From Romanomermis culicivorax (lineage: Eukaryota > Nematoda > Enoplea > Mermithida > Mermithidae): a DNA stretch of 64,000 nt. The stretch covers positions 1,984,001 through 2,048,000 of the forward strand of contig CAWUHX010000013.1 in assembly GCA_963922205.1 (NCBI GenBank), written 5' to 3'. Each line of letters starts with the position of its first letter. The first letter of the stretch is position 1. Below are positions 1 through 15,721 of the stretch, piece by piece. A model generated the notes under the pieces. It was given only the letters and a program-made list of their open reading frames with translations, was not told where the DNA came from and made no database searches. The translations under genes were made by a program, and so were the position numbers.

Positions 1-648
1 AATACAATGAAATATATCAATCATCTGTTTAAAGGCGCGAAGACAATAATAACCTTGAACCTCTCCTATAAAATACTCAAAACTGTCAATAATAACCCCC
101 ATCTTTTCATATAAACGATCGACTGCTGGTGTAATTGCATTATTATATATGGAATGAGGACTTGGACAGTAATGATGATCAATAATTCCTACCTCTTTTT
201 CACAATAACAATCAAAAATACACCCCCTAAAGATGTTTTGTATAGCTAACTCAGCACATACAATCATAAACAATTTTTCACCTTCTACTACTTGCTCATC
301 AAAAAACCATGGAATATCTAAACCTAGAACACATAATTCGGCATCCAGCGAACTCATATCCAACATTGATTCGTAGTCTGGATCATTGAGGTGGTCAATG
401 AAGAGCTCGTTAACAAATGTCATTTGAGCGCTAACTGCTTTTTGATCTTCAATAGCATTGTCCTCTTCTCCAGTGACTTTTGTAGCATCAGCACCTTCTT
501 CTCCAACAATTTTCTTACCATCATCACTTTTTCCAGCGATTTTTGTTGCTGAAACATTGGTGTCAGCATTATCGCTTGTTTGTGTTTCATGGTTGTTTGG
601 AGTTTTACTGCTAGAGCATTGTACTTTCTTGAAATAGCTGGTGCTATT
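1..648 (-). CDS. Unrecognised protein, partial exon running off the left edge
   Basis: Read on the minus strand, the frame is open for 216 codons from a TGA at 649-651 to the window edge, long for DNA this AT-rich. It encodes a Thr/Asp/Glu-rich stretch (roughly residues 10-60), then a cysteine-containing globular-looking part with IFDCYCEKE and DHHYCPSP. A CAG splice acceptor near 633 would start the exon just inside the open frame. I do not recognise the family. It is divergent from the acidic ORF and polymerase relic on the plus strand, so it could be another gene of the same virus-like element or a separate host gene. It is probably the continuation of the exon at 829-1077, but the phases of the obvious donor and acceptor do not match, so an unseen exon or a frameshift may lie between them. 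Confidence 0.45.
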
Positions 649-828
649 TCATGTATTGTGCTGGTCCAGCCCCAAAATTGCTAAAGAAAACAACATTATA
701 TACTTTGAAAGAAAAAACAATTCAATCTTCAAAATTGTTAAAGAGAAGAAAGAAAGAAAAAATTCATATCAACTCACTTCTTTAGATAAACTCCATTTTG
801 TTCCATTAAACAGATTGGTAAATCATAC

Positions 829-1077
829 GGTAACCCCATCGCTTTGGACCATCATCATATAACCAAGGTTGATGCGGCATTGACCCCCATGGGAAAACTT
901 TTCAATAATGTTGACATTGGGACCTAATATACCATATTGCGGTAGAATGAGTTTGAATCGATGACCGTATGCCTCTTTTGTTTTGGGGTCGACGTTACAA
1001 AAATAAATTGATTTGTATTTACCTTCAACCACTATGAATAATGTCATGTTTTCCTCTAACGTAAACTTGTGTTCCAT
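829..1077 (-). CDS. Unrecognised protein, probable first coding exon
   Basis: An ATG at 1077 opens 83 codons beginning MEHKFTLEENMTLFIVVEGK and ending with a plausible GTATGA donor at 828. The peptide alternates hydrophobic strands and charged turns, has no signal peptide or membrane segment, and matches no family I know. The ATG lies immediately downstream, in gene direction, of a GA-repeat tract that would be in the 5' leader. The next exon is probably the frame below 648. Function is unknown. Confidence 0.4.
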
Positions 1078-1117
1078 TTTTTTTAAAATTTGGGAGTTGA
1101 ATAAAAGAAATATACTA

Positions 1118-1118
1118 A

Positions 1119-1155
<37 letters not shown>

Positions 1156-1156
1156 A
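1118..1156. repeat. GA/CT dinucleotide microsatellite
   Basis: An almost pure run of alternating A and G lies about 40 bp 5' of the ATG of the minus-strand ORF. The next 750 bp to the acidic ORF (1160-1910) holds no gene I can support, only two loosely repeated segments around 1480-1530 and 1680-1740 that share a 'gtctttaaagctttccc' motif. Confidence 0.85.
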
Positions 1157-1911
1157 ACAAGTAGTTTTTGTAACAGCAAACCCGATAAATGTATAAACTG
1201 GTCAAAATTTTAGAGTAAAAGGGGGGTTATAAGCATAATAAATATTCAAGACATATATCCTACAGTAATCTGTTATTTTGATGATTGTGTAAGAGGCGGG
1301 GTTATGAGCAAAAGAAATATTCCAGCTATGTGTTCTACAGTAATTTGTCCTTCTAGCATATATGTATAGAACCTAAAGAAAATAAACATGTTTGTGTGTT
1401 ATAGTAATCTTCGAGATCAAAGCTAGGGAAAATAATTGTGTTTGTGCCTTATAATAATCTTCAAGGTCAAAGCTAGAGAAATGATATAGCCACATGCACA
1501 TGAGTTATAATGGTCTTTAAAGCTTTTCCCCATAAAGAGAAAAGATGGTGCAACAGGTTATAAACAGCAATTACAGTTCTTTTATAGTATTAAGAATCAA
1601 AACAAAAAATATTAGAGTTGTACAGTAAAACAGGTGTTTCAACTGGTTTTATCTGGTTATATGTTAGTAAAATGAGCTGAAGAAATGATATGGACATGTG
1701 TTCATGAGTTATGAAGGTCTTTAAAGCTTTCCCATCATAAAAAAAGAAAACTACTATGACAAGGTTGTAAACCATAATTAAATCTCTACCCTAGAATTAA
1801 TAGTTTTTGCTAATTTATAAAATATTTTTCCATTATTACTCTATAAATTTTGGTAAATAGGTTGTTTTCTAGTTTTCTCTAGTTTCTGTTTTAGTTTCGC
1901 TAATCTTTATA

Positions 1912-2271
1912 ATGAAACCTATTTACGAGGATATTACTTCTGATGAAGAGGATATACCTATAGAAATTTTAGAGGATATTACTTCTAATGAAGATGAAGT
2001 GATTGTAGATGATGATGATGATGATGATGATTTGGAGAATATTACCTCGGAGGAAGAAGAAGAAGAAAAAGAAGAAGAAAAAACACTCGATAATAATGTT
2101 TCGAATGAAGAAGGAACTATTTTAGATTATGATGATGATGAAAAAGATCAATACAAAAGTTATACACCGCACAGTTCAGATGAATCGGATGAAGAAGAAA
2201 TTTACGAACCATTTCAAACTGGTGGTGGGGGTATAACAAACTCATCTTTTGTTGTGGACGATTTTTTTTAA
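1912..2271 (+). CDS. Small acidic protein next to the polymerase relic
   Basis: This is an intact 119-codon frame whose middle is almost entirely Asp and Glu (an eight-Asp run followed by Glu runs) and which ends in a Gly-rich hydrophobic tail. Its stop is only about 20 bp before the ATG of the DNA polymerase reading frame, so the two probably belong to one element. It may be an acidic leader of the polymerase transcript or a separate small protein. Acidic low-complexity ORFs occur by chance in repeat-rich DNA, so coding is likely but not certain. No enzymatic motif is visible. Confidence 0.5.
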   Translation: MKPIYEDITSDEEDIPIEILEDITSNEDEVIVDDDDDDDDLENITSEEEEEEKEEEKTLDNNVSNEEGTILDYDDDEKDQYKSYTPHSSDESDEEEIYEPFQTGGGGITNSSFVVDDFF

Positions 2272-2291
2272 TTAGGCCAACCCAGTACCAT

Positions 2292-6570
<4,279 letters not shown>

Positions 6571-7369
6571 TTTATACATGCCTTACTTTTTATTTCTTTT
6601 CCATTTTTTGTTCATTTTACTTTTCCTTTTTCCATTTTCTGTTCATCATCGATTTTCTTTTTTCCACCTACAGTAACACGACTATTACCCTAATTCCACT
6701 ATTACCATAATTCAAAAATTACCATAATTCTACTATTACAGTAACTCCAGAACCTATATCCTTCACCGTACGACCTATAAATTGACAAAAAAATCGACTG
6801 TATATGCTTATCATATGACCTATAAATCGGCCACAAATGACAAATTATAGGTCGTACACAAAAGATAGGGATATGCTTAACTGTACAACCTATATGGGCT
6901 GACCTTACTACTATTATTCCTAGATATAGAAGCTCTAAATTTACAGTCTTAGAATGACGTTTTTATCATTTTTCAATGCGGATTCTGAAGGATGACATTT
7001 CAAAAGGTTGGGAAAACTCCAAACAAAGTGGGGGAATGAAAATTTAAGAAGTGATGAAAAACCTCTATTATCAGCAAAATATTGGTTCTTAACTATAATC
7101 TGTTTTTAATAAAATGCTTCCAAATAGAAAAGTGACACAGATCATTACTGTCCATCGAAATCATTTACACAGAGCTCTCACTGTATAATTTTTCACTCGA
7201 AAAATTGTTAAAGATGAGGTCAGTATGCTCATAAATTTCCAGTCCTATACGATGTGTTGTTTATCAGAAAATCGTAAAAATTTGAAATACTAATTGCTTT
7301 CAACTTTCATTATTTAGAAGCATTTCAAGAAAAACAGACTCCTGTAAATTGATTAGTAAAAGAAAAGAT
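6571..7369. other. Non-coding repeat-like DNA after the polymerase relic
   Basis: No gene is seen. A run of variations on 'ctattaccataattc' occupies 6678-6745. Inverted copies of a 'gacctataaat' motif lie at 6770-6890, which looks like a short foldback repeat. A segment at 7098-7150 (Cttccaaatagaaaagtgaca core) is repeated in the same direction at 10130-10175, about 3 kb away. Confidence 0.5.
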
Positions 7370-7750
7370 GATGTAAATTAATTCATAGAAACTCATGAAC
7401 GTTAGTAAGTAAGTGGAAGTAGATATGCTAATGGCCGTGCCTGATCCGGCGTGAAGCGCCAGGAAATTCTGAATGTTTGACCTTCAGAAGTTCACCAAAA
7501 TGCATCATTTCGGTTCTGAAATCAAAATTTTCTTCTCACAGTGAGAACCATGCCCCAAATTCTGTCTTGCAACTAATAAGAAAAAAGGTGACGTAATTCA
7601 GCTGATTGAAACTGTTAAAGGTTAATTTGTAAATCGAAGCAGATATACTAATGGCTGTGGCTGACAAAAAAACCATGACTGTTATACTCATTGACCGGCG
7701 TAAAGCGCTGGAAAGTTTTGAGATTTTTCTCAGTGATAGACAATCGACAT
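7370..7750 (+). repeat. Dispersed repeat family R, two tandem partial copies
   Basis: Two successive copies share a 'ggaagtagatatgctaatggc' type segment followed by a GGCGTGAAGCGCC-type hairpin (7448-7460 and 7696-7709). The same order of segments recurs near 25420-25560 and 45670-45810, defining a dispersed family. There is no coding potential. Confidence 0.7.
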
Positions 7751-8717
7751 ATGACAAAGTCCCAAGGGGTCGCAACCGCCCCCCGCCCTCTCTAAATTTG
7801 GCCTTGATCAGGATGATTGGTAAATATCCAACCGGAATACTAGCCAGTAAATAGCTAGTTATGTGATCATACTGTAAGGTATGCATCACTTGTACTTGCA
7901 CATCATATCACATGATCATTCTGATCAAAAATGAAAACTCTCATTTGAGACTGCACCCACAGAATGCTTAGGCCAAAGTATGGAGCTTGGATATGGCACA
8001 CCCATTGCTGGGCATGGGGGAACTGGAGGACCTAAAAAAGTGCGTTTTTTGCATGTTTTTGGGGCCCCACCGAGCACCTCTTGCAGATAGAGGTGAAATG
8101 ACAAAAGGCACCCCACAGTTTGCCTCTATGCCCGAAATTATGAAAAAAAACGGAGGTTCTAACTCTAACCGTTTTGGCTCTAGAGGGAGGACATGAATTT
8201 TGGGGGCCAAGTATATTATAGGTTGATGCTATCGCGCCACCTATGATGATCGATGCAGCGATCTAATGGAAGTAAGTTCAATACGGAAGAAACTAGTAAG
8301 CTCATTGCTGTAATCAATGGAAATTTTTTTCGTTAGTGGGAAGGAAACTGAGAATTTTTTTCAGTAATTTGTTATATAATACTTACGGCTTCAAAAAAAT
8401 TTTTTTTGCAGCGTAATGCACTACGGTATCAGAATTTTTTGCAGTTTCAATTGAACCGGTAGTCTTATTGGGATTTTTGGGGTGTAACAGTTTTCGATCA
8501 TGATGAATTCAATGGAAATGTTCACTTTACACTATGCTTACAACGTGCTTTAACTTCTATGCGGTTTACATATCTTTCACTTTTACCGAAAGTGAGAATT
8601 CGTAGCTTTGATTGTTTTATATTTTTTCTTTAATGTGATGATGACCAAATTTAAAACTTCAATGTGCTTCTACGAAGGTTTTCATGCATGGCTGAGGCCC
8701 ACTAAAAAGAGGTGGAC
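7751..8717. other. Non-coding DNA, no gene seen
   Basis: Only short overlapping shadow frames exist here. The stretch 7980-8215 is somewhat richer in G and C than its surroundings and contains GGGGCCCC. It may be a repeat whose other copies are outside this window. Confidence 0.4.
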
Positions 8718-9745
8718 TAGTTCACTAGAAAATGCCCCGATGTGGCAGAAAAAAATAATATACTTGCTTGGATAGTTGCCAAGCTAGAAAAAGAAGTGGA
8801 CTAGATTTTTGAGAACATGGGTTTAAGTTGGAAAAAATTCCCTTTCGTTATATTGGGTTTTCATTTTTTCTCAAAAAAAATTTCCGTGTCTGTGAAAAAG
8901 TATATTCTGCAGCTGAGTGCATCAACATTCCAACACCAAACATGTGCATCTCCGAAATTCTGAGGAGTGTACAGGGGTGGACCTTGGTTTTTTGGCGTTT
9001 TTTGAGACAAAAAATTCAAAAAAAGTTAACCAAAAAAATTCTCTTGCATAACAAATTTTCCAGTTTCAAAACCCTTGGTACCCCCCTCCCATGTCCTCCC
9101 TCACGCATGTGTGCTTCTAACTGGGTTGAGCTTTTTTCTAAATTTAGTGTCAATAAAACAGGAATCAACTCTGGGATAGTGATACGTGAAATCCCACTGA
9201 GCTTTTTTAGAAAAAAGCTACAGCACAAAGTCTTCTTAGAACTAAATCGATTGTGTACGATATGTTTAATTCACTCATTTTATATAACACATCGTATGGA
9301 ATTCACTCCGTAAGTAACTAAGGCCCAGTTGCACTGAAGGGGTCTAAGCTCGAGCTCTAGCACTAAAGGGGTCTAAGCTCGAGCTCACCATTTTTTAGCT
9401 AATGTGAGAGGCAGAAGTTTTGAATTGGTCGGGAGTTACAATGCTATTGGTTTACCATTTTTTTACATTTGAAGTCGTGTGCATATAAATTTCATATAGA
9501 AAAATTTCACTGTGGTTGATGCCAGAAGAAGGACAAAATGCACGACGCTGCAGAATGTACTTCTTCACAGACATGGAAAATTTTTGTGAAAAAGAATGAA
9601 AATCCAATATAACGAAAGTGAATTTTTTCCAACTTTAACTCAAGTTCTCAAAAATCTAGTCCACTTCTTTTTCTAGCTTGACAACTATCCAAGCAAGTAT
9701 ATTCTTTTTTTTCTGCCCCATCGGGGCATTCTCAAATAAACTAGT
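8718..9745. mobile_element. Element with about 200-bp terminal inverted repeats, superfamily unknown
   Basis: The first 200 bp (starting ACTAGTTCACTAGAAAATGC) match the reverse complement of the last 200 bp with scattered differences. Both arms contain a shared ATGCCCCGATG segment and an ACTTGCTTGGATAGTTG segment. The 630-bp interior has no conserved ORF. No exact target duplication could be recognised, so the outer edges are approximate. Most likely a non-autonomous DNA transposon. Confidence 0.7.
9331..9387. repeat. Two-unit tandem duplication, 29-bp unit
   Basis: Two adjacent 29-bp units beginning GCACT and containing GGGGTCTAAGCTCGAGCTC differ at about three positions. They lie inside the inverted-repeat element and look like a simple local duplication. 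Confidence 0.85.
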
Positions 9746-11529
9746 TTTAAAATGAATGCAGTATAATCATTCAGATGATCAATTTTGACCAACTGGTCTC
9801 CATAAAAAGTCACCGAACTTAAACATCGTGATTTTTAAAGACCAAAGAAGGAGAATCGCGACTAAGGCTACCGTAATGATTCCAATAAACAACGTGCCAT
9901 TTGTTGTCTTTTTGAGTCTATCTGGTGCGCCGTATATTCGAAGGCGCCATTTATTTAAATTTTGCACTTCGTCATGTCAAATTTTGATTCCATCTTGTTT
10001 TTTGTTCTTTCATTTTTATTTTTTCTAGTTTTACTTCTGATTCACTTATTTTGAGGCGGCTAACAACGAGGCGGTTTTCTTCTTTTTCTGCTGCTGCAAG
10101 TTTACATTAAGGATACCTATAGTCTGTTTTTTATAAAATGCTTCCAAATAGAAAAGTGACACAAATCAGTATAGTCGTCAAAATCGTCTATATAGAGTGC
10201 GCCGTAGGCGCTCTGTTCATTATTTTTTATAGATTCAGTGGTGAGCACCGTTTACTGGAGGACATCTTTTATTCGAATAGACACGGTATTCTGAAAACCA
10301 GCACAGTGTCAAAACAACAACCTGACCGGTTCCAGCAGACTCCTGTGGCCAAATCCGGAACTGTCGGGTTCAATCACCGGTCCCAGAGAATGAGAATTCA
10401 GGCCAGCTCCAGTAATTATAGGTTCCTTCAGGATGCGGCGAAAGGAATTCGGACTGACAATGTTTTTTTCCAGAAATTTAATTATTTCGAGAAAGATTGT
10501 TCAGATAATTTTCACGATTTTCAATAGAACGATTAATTGAGTGACCAATGGTCACTATGGGTGACCTCGGACCTCTTGACATCCTACATAAAGAAGTTTT
10601 ATTGAACATTCCGACGATTTTTAAAGCCATCATACAAGTAATAAGTGTAAGGTCACTTGGGTCATCACTCGGATAATCCTCTCTTCACATCATTCTGCCG
10701 TAGCCTTGTATGACATTGGCCATATATCGGGGTGACCATTATATTATACCAAAGTTCCAAAGGTTCAAACGGAGCTCTATTCGAATCAAAAGTGGACAAG
10801 CGTCGTGGTATTTCTATGATGTTTGTGTTTCAATTATCGTCTGGAAATTTAGTTTTTCTGCAATATAAAGTTTTCCACTCCGTGAAAATATGCATCTATC
10901 AGATTGAACCTACTTTTTTGATTTTGGCTGTCTCTGTAATTTCGAAGTAAATGTGAAAAGTAAACAATTTTCAAAACCATTTGGATTTTTCTTGCATCAA
11001 TGCACACGATTGATAACTGTGAAGAACTCTTTTCCCAATTTTTCGGACGAAATATCTCAAAAATTATGGAAACAAAGTCAACTCACTTGCAAACTTTTCA
11101 TCTTATTTGTGGTTTTAAGAATTACTCCCTTTTGCAGACGTGAATAAAAATTTTATTCTTGAACAAGAAATTATTTTCATTGATATTTTTACATATCCTG
11201 TCCTCGAAGTAATAACGGAAAAATTGCGTCAAGTAAACAGGGGAAACATGGTCGGCTACGACGAACCGAACACTGTATCCACATTTTGCGCCCTCAAGAA
11301 TAAAAATAACACATAGTAATCAACTCTTAAATCGTGAAATTATTTATCAGCTCAAAAACTAAACATGGCTCTCCGAACAGTCCTAAAGCACTGACATTTC
11401 ATCCTGCCACATTAAACGATTTAGGGAGCCATGTCACATTAACGGAATTGGTGATCAGTCATATTGATGGGAAAACCCATACCATATCCTATAGGAAATA
11501 CAACCATGACACTGCAAGTGACATGCTGT
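9746..11529. other. Non-coding DNA, no gene supported
   Basis: The longest frame (10138-10527, 129 codons) begins inside a segment repeated at 7098 and has no recognisable motif, so I do not call it a gene. Scattered short inverted repeats occur. I see no splice-consistent set of exons. Confidence 0.4.
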
Positions 11530-12570
11530 GACCCCGTCGGGTGGCTCCATTAATTTTTTCCTTTCGGGAACCTAACAAAGCTGGTACAACCACAAGAAAA
11601 CCTATGGTGTACCTGGGCCTTGTCCTAGGGTTCAGCTGTAGAATAATGGACAACACGGCCGGGTCAGGGGTGGCAATCCCTAGTCCTCATTCACTGAGAA
11701 TGAGGGACGGTGCCACTCGTAGAATGGCTTACTGTAGGGGACCCGATTGTCAACCTAAATACCCTAATTGGCCCTGACCTTAAGGGTCCGAGGGCTGTCT
11801 TAATTGAGGGTACTCTCAAGGGGAAACTGGCTTAAGGAGGATTCCCACAAATATACCCTCAACGATAATAACCCCTGAGAAGACTCACTAAATCCTCTTC
11901 TCAAAGTACTCGGCGCTGGGCGACGGGTTCAAGGGTCAAAGCATGGGTCCTACGGACAGCGGGGAAGTGGGTACGGTAATCTGAAGCGATTCGGCGTGAT
12001 GGGTATGCGGATTCGGGTCGGTGGGCCATGGTATCAAAGCGTTTCCTCGGGGGGGGCGACGGGGTTCTCGATCAACGGGGACGGGGTAAACTCCTACGGT
12101 TGGATTACGGTAACTGGCAACGCAAGGGAGACTGAAGGCGAATATGTAAATTTATTGAACAGGCGGCAGAGGCAGGTACAATATGCAAATTATAATAAGA
12201 CGATGCAGGCAAACGCGGGAACGCAGGCTATAAAACGCAACAAGACGATTAGGCCCAAAAATGAGTGCAAATTTAACGAAACAGGCCCTTTTAAAGGGCC
12301 CTGTAATCTACAGTATGCCTTGGGTGGAGCTAAGACACACCCGAGCTAACTTCTGCAGCGGAAATTGCTGCAGAAGATGCCTATGGTCACATAGACATCC
12401 AGTTCACTACGTTAAGCATTGGGGCGAGTTTTCACTCTCCATGCTTAGCATAGGAACATCATCTAGTGAGAATTTCCAACTAGGCGTTTCACGCTGTGAA
12501 ACCTCGCTAGTTTTTACTGATAAGAGGTGCACATTGTGCTCCAATTACAGCGATGAGCTCTGAGAGCTTA
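11530..12570. other. GC-richer segment with dense predicted stem-loops; possible structured RNA or retroelement leader
   Basis: Base composition shifts sharply upward in G and C relative to both flanks. Successive short palindromes follow one another. Examples are GTCCTCATTC/GAATGAGGGAC near 11682-11708, a perfect AGGCCC-TTTTAAA-GGGCCT type stem near 12283-12302, CTTCTGCAGC/GCTGCAGAAG near 12351-12378, and GTTTCAC/GTGAAAC near 12486-12502. Frames crossing it look unlike proteins. The density of adjacent hairpins suggests an RNA-level function such as the untranslated leader of a non-LTR element or another structured transcript. No RNA family was matched, and no tRNA or rRNA consensus is present. 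Confidence 0.4.
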
Positions 12571-14195
12571 TCTTCAATGGAAATTCTTGAGTAGCGGGTA
12601 ACATACCATAGTCTACGTGGGTAACGAAAAATGGCAAAAACGTAACGGAAATAACAGTGCGAAAGTAAACCAGAAACGAAACACAAAAAGTACACACAGA
12701 AAATGCATGTAAAAATTATAAAAAAGAAAACGTAAAATTGACATAAATTACTGTAACACAAAACGTGGTGAAAAACATAACGGAAAAATATGATGTGAAT
12801 CACCTGATGCTGGGCGAAATTTGTCAGCACATGACAATCCCTAAAGATAATGGAAAAAACGTTAAAATGATCAGTCATGTATATTGCTAGGGCAGATCAG
12901 TATTTCTAAGATAAAGTAACCTAATTTTCTCATATGACACTTCTTGACATTGGATCCAGCGTGAATTAGAAGTGATCTGATTCTGAAACCATTGAAATTT
13001 GGTCAGCAATAAACTTGTTCCAAAATCTGAGAAAAGCGGAAAATTTGCATGTCAATCTCGTCAAGGACGATAGTGAGGTCTTCATATATTGACAATGAAT
13101 CGAAAACTTGTCAAAATCTCACCCGTAGTGTTTTCGCTTTCACGTTTTCGTGACATTTTGGCTGCTGAAGTGTTGTCTCTGAGGTGCTTGATTTCTTCGA
13201 TATTTATAATTCGTCAATATAATGTAATTCCATTTTATTTAATTTTTTCGAAATAAGAACATTTCGATTCATTTCCCATAACCTCCATCCGTTGTACGGT
13301 CTGTCTGTGCAGTCGTGTCTAAGACTAAGACGTCTTGGATAATGACCATTCGCAATGTATTACATCATCAGGCCATATTATATCAGACGAGAAACAAGTC
13401 AGATGGTTTGATGGGGCGAGACTAAAAACCCCGTCTCCATTCGAATCCGATACAGAAATCGAATTCTTCACAGATATCAAATATATCCCAGCTCTTCTCG
13501 TGTGCTTGTGACGGCGCAAAAGGTGCCATCGTGCATTTCCCTCTGAACCCGTAGACTTGATGTTGCTCATCCAAGTGATGGGCCCAGACCTGGAATTCTG
13601 TGACGGGCTTTGCTGCAGTCGCAACAGGCGATGCAGGGCTATGCAGTCGGTGGTAGAGAAGCTACCACCCAGAGTGCGAGAACCATTATATGCTGAATTT
13701 GTTCACAGAGAATTTAAGCCTGTTATGCAAGCACATGGACCAGTAGTTACATTGTACAAACGCCAAACTCAGGAAGACCTTGACTTTCTTTTTCATCAGT
13801 TTTGAGAAAATGGAATACATAATCATTGTTGTGTGTGTGTAAACTGAAATTCAATGACGGTAGTGTTGTGTGTCTTCACGAGTGAAACTTGTAATTCTGC
13901 TGATGCTCAGACAACTGAATAAACGTCGGTGAACTGCATTCAGTTGGATGCACTGATAAAGAACGATTGAAGCTGTTACATCGAACTCCAATATGCTTGC
14001 CATCTTTGAATTCTATTGTTAGTTTTTTTCTCCGGACATATTTGTCATAATGTATAAACAAATGATTAAGATTTTGATACATAAGATTAACGCAGAGTAA
14101 ATTAAGTTTTGATTCGTTATCAAACGGAAAGGACTTGTGTTGAATGGAAAACAAATTTGTCAATTGTCCCGATGACACGCCAAAGATGGACGTTG
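12571..14195. other. Non-coding DNA, one unexplained short frame
   Basis: The frame at 13557-13805 ends in a plausible protein-like stretch (LPPRVREPLYAEF, then HGPVVTLYKRQ) but is short, has no clear splice context and matches nothing I know. It might be a fragment of a transposon or viral gene. The rest holds nothing recognisable. Confidence 0.35.
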
Positions 14196-14203
14196 ATTAT
14201 GAG

Positions 14204-14969
14204 TAGAGCACGGATTTTTAAGTGCTGAACTTAATCTTTTGTTTTGATGGAATATACTTCCCATGCTTAGAAATGCAATTATCCATGGTGTCTGATGCAA
14301 AAGAATGCTAATTAACAGCACTTAATTGCACTTCATTTGGGGGTCTTGCACTTAATTTAAACTTTTTGTAAAAGTTGCACCTAAATGCATAGTTTTTAAT
14401 TAAAACTTGAAAAACCATGGTTAAAAATAGTTAAAAAGTTAAAAACTTTTCAACTATTTTTAACTTTTTAACTATTTTTAACTTTTTCAAAGTTAAAAAC
14501 TTTTTTAGTTAAAAACTTGAAGAAACATAGTTAAAAACTTGAAAAATAAGGTTTAATGAAAGATCAACAGTGGAAAATTTTCGGTGATGCGTCTGATTTT
14601 TTGAATAGATTTGCCCGCGGAAAATATACAAGCAGTCTTGGCCGAAATCCTGATCTTCAATGGTTTGTTTCTGACTCCAATCCGGAATTTAAATTTAAAA
14701 CGTTGTTCACGACGTAGACGTAGAACGTTTGTTTTCTCAATATAAATTAATATTGTCTGATCGCCGTCAAAGCTTAACATTTGAAAATATTGAAATGATA
14801 AATATTGTTATGTTTAATAAGTTTCTTTTCAACTAAACTTGACAGTTTGCTGCCATTAAAACGTCTTATTGCAATTTATTAAGGCCAAAAATTAATGTAA
14901 AATTGGTTTTTTTGCACTTAACTGTGCACTTAATTTGCCATTTTTTTGCACTTAAGAATCCGTGCTCTA
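14204..14969. mobile_element. Complete hAT-type MITE with exact 8-bp target duplication
   Basis: The element starts TAGAGCACGGATTTTTAAGT and ends with the inverse of TAGAGCACGGATTCTTAAGT. It is flanked on both sides by ATTATGAG (14196-14203 and 14970-14977), an exact 8-bp duplication as hAT transposases make. Subterminal GCACTTAA motifs recur at both ends, in both orientations at the left end, as expected for transposase-binding repeats. The interior contains an AT-rich cluster of 'gttaaaaact' repeats (14380-14540) and no transposase, so it is non-autonomous at 766 bp. Confidence 0.93.
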
Positions 14970-15363
14970 ATTATGAGAGACAAGTACAAAACTATATTTT
15001 CTATAATAACTAAAAGTAACGTTTTTCCAGAACAAATTTCTCAGGGCACAGCTGTGATCTGTTTTCTCTCATTTAAAAATAAATTCAGTGATATCATCCT
15101 AGGAATGCCGAATTTTTGATCTAGCGTTTTATTATTCAAGTATTTCGACAGAACGGTGAAAAGGTATACACATCAGGAACATCTAGAAAATTCGATGAAG
15201 AATCGACGTGATTCACATAATTGTGTACAACCTTAACCATTACTTCATCACAATCTTCTAGAATATTCTCAAGAAATGATATTTTTTAGAATTTTAATCA
15301 TAAGAACAGGAGATGCATGACTTTCGATAACTTAATTGTAAAAGTACGATAAGTAATAATAAT

Positions 15364-15713
15364 CATACATGTAATTGGGGAGAGCACCATTGGAGCCCCA
15401 GAAACCTTCAGCCTTATGGCCAGCCATTGGGTGATCTCCAGACTTTTCCCATCCTATGGCTAGCCATATGGTAGTCATAGCGACCCTCATACTTTTGGTG
15501 GGAAAAATGTCTGAACCAAAAATGGTCAAAAATGTCCTCGGCGTTTCAAACCATAAAAACATTTTATGGGCTCTTCAGACAAAAATTACTATTTTCTGAA
15601 CAAACATCTTGGTGAAAAATCGATTTTTTTCAGGGACTAAAATTTTGGGAAACGGTGACTCCCGGCTTCAAAAAAAGTCGCTTGACCAACTTTGGGGCTC
15701 CGTTACATGTACG
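15364..15713 (+). mobile_element. MITE family A, copy 1
   Basis: Terminal inverted repeats are CATACATGTAA and TTACATGTACG. The flanks are ATAATAAT and ACAATAAT, an 8-bp duplication with one change. The interior matches the copies at 36701, 48219, 59476 and 60274: a conserved 'atggctagccatatggtag' box and a 'gacaaaaattacta' box. It is non-coding and hAT-like by duplication length. Confidence 0.88.
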
Positions 15714-15721
15714 ACAATAAT

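Noticed and set aside
7098..10200. The direct repeat pair at 7098 and 10130 as LTRs of a retrotransposon
   Set aside because: The match is only about 50-80 bp, with no TG...CA ends, primer-binding site or gag-pol between them.
10138..10527. 129-codon plus-strand frame
   Set aside because: It begins inside a segment repeated at 7098 and shows no conserved motif; probably chance.
11996..12563. Two overlapping frames of 100-117 codons in the GC-richer island
   Set aside because: They coincide with strong hairpins, have no motif or splice context, and are expected by chance in GC-richer DNA.
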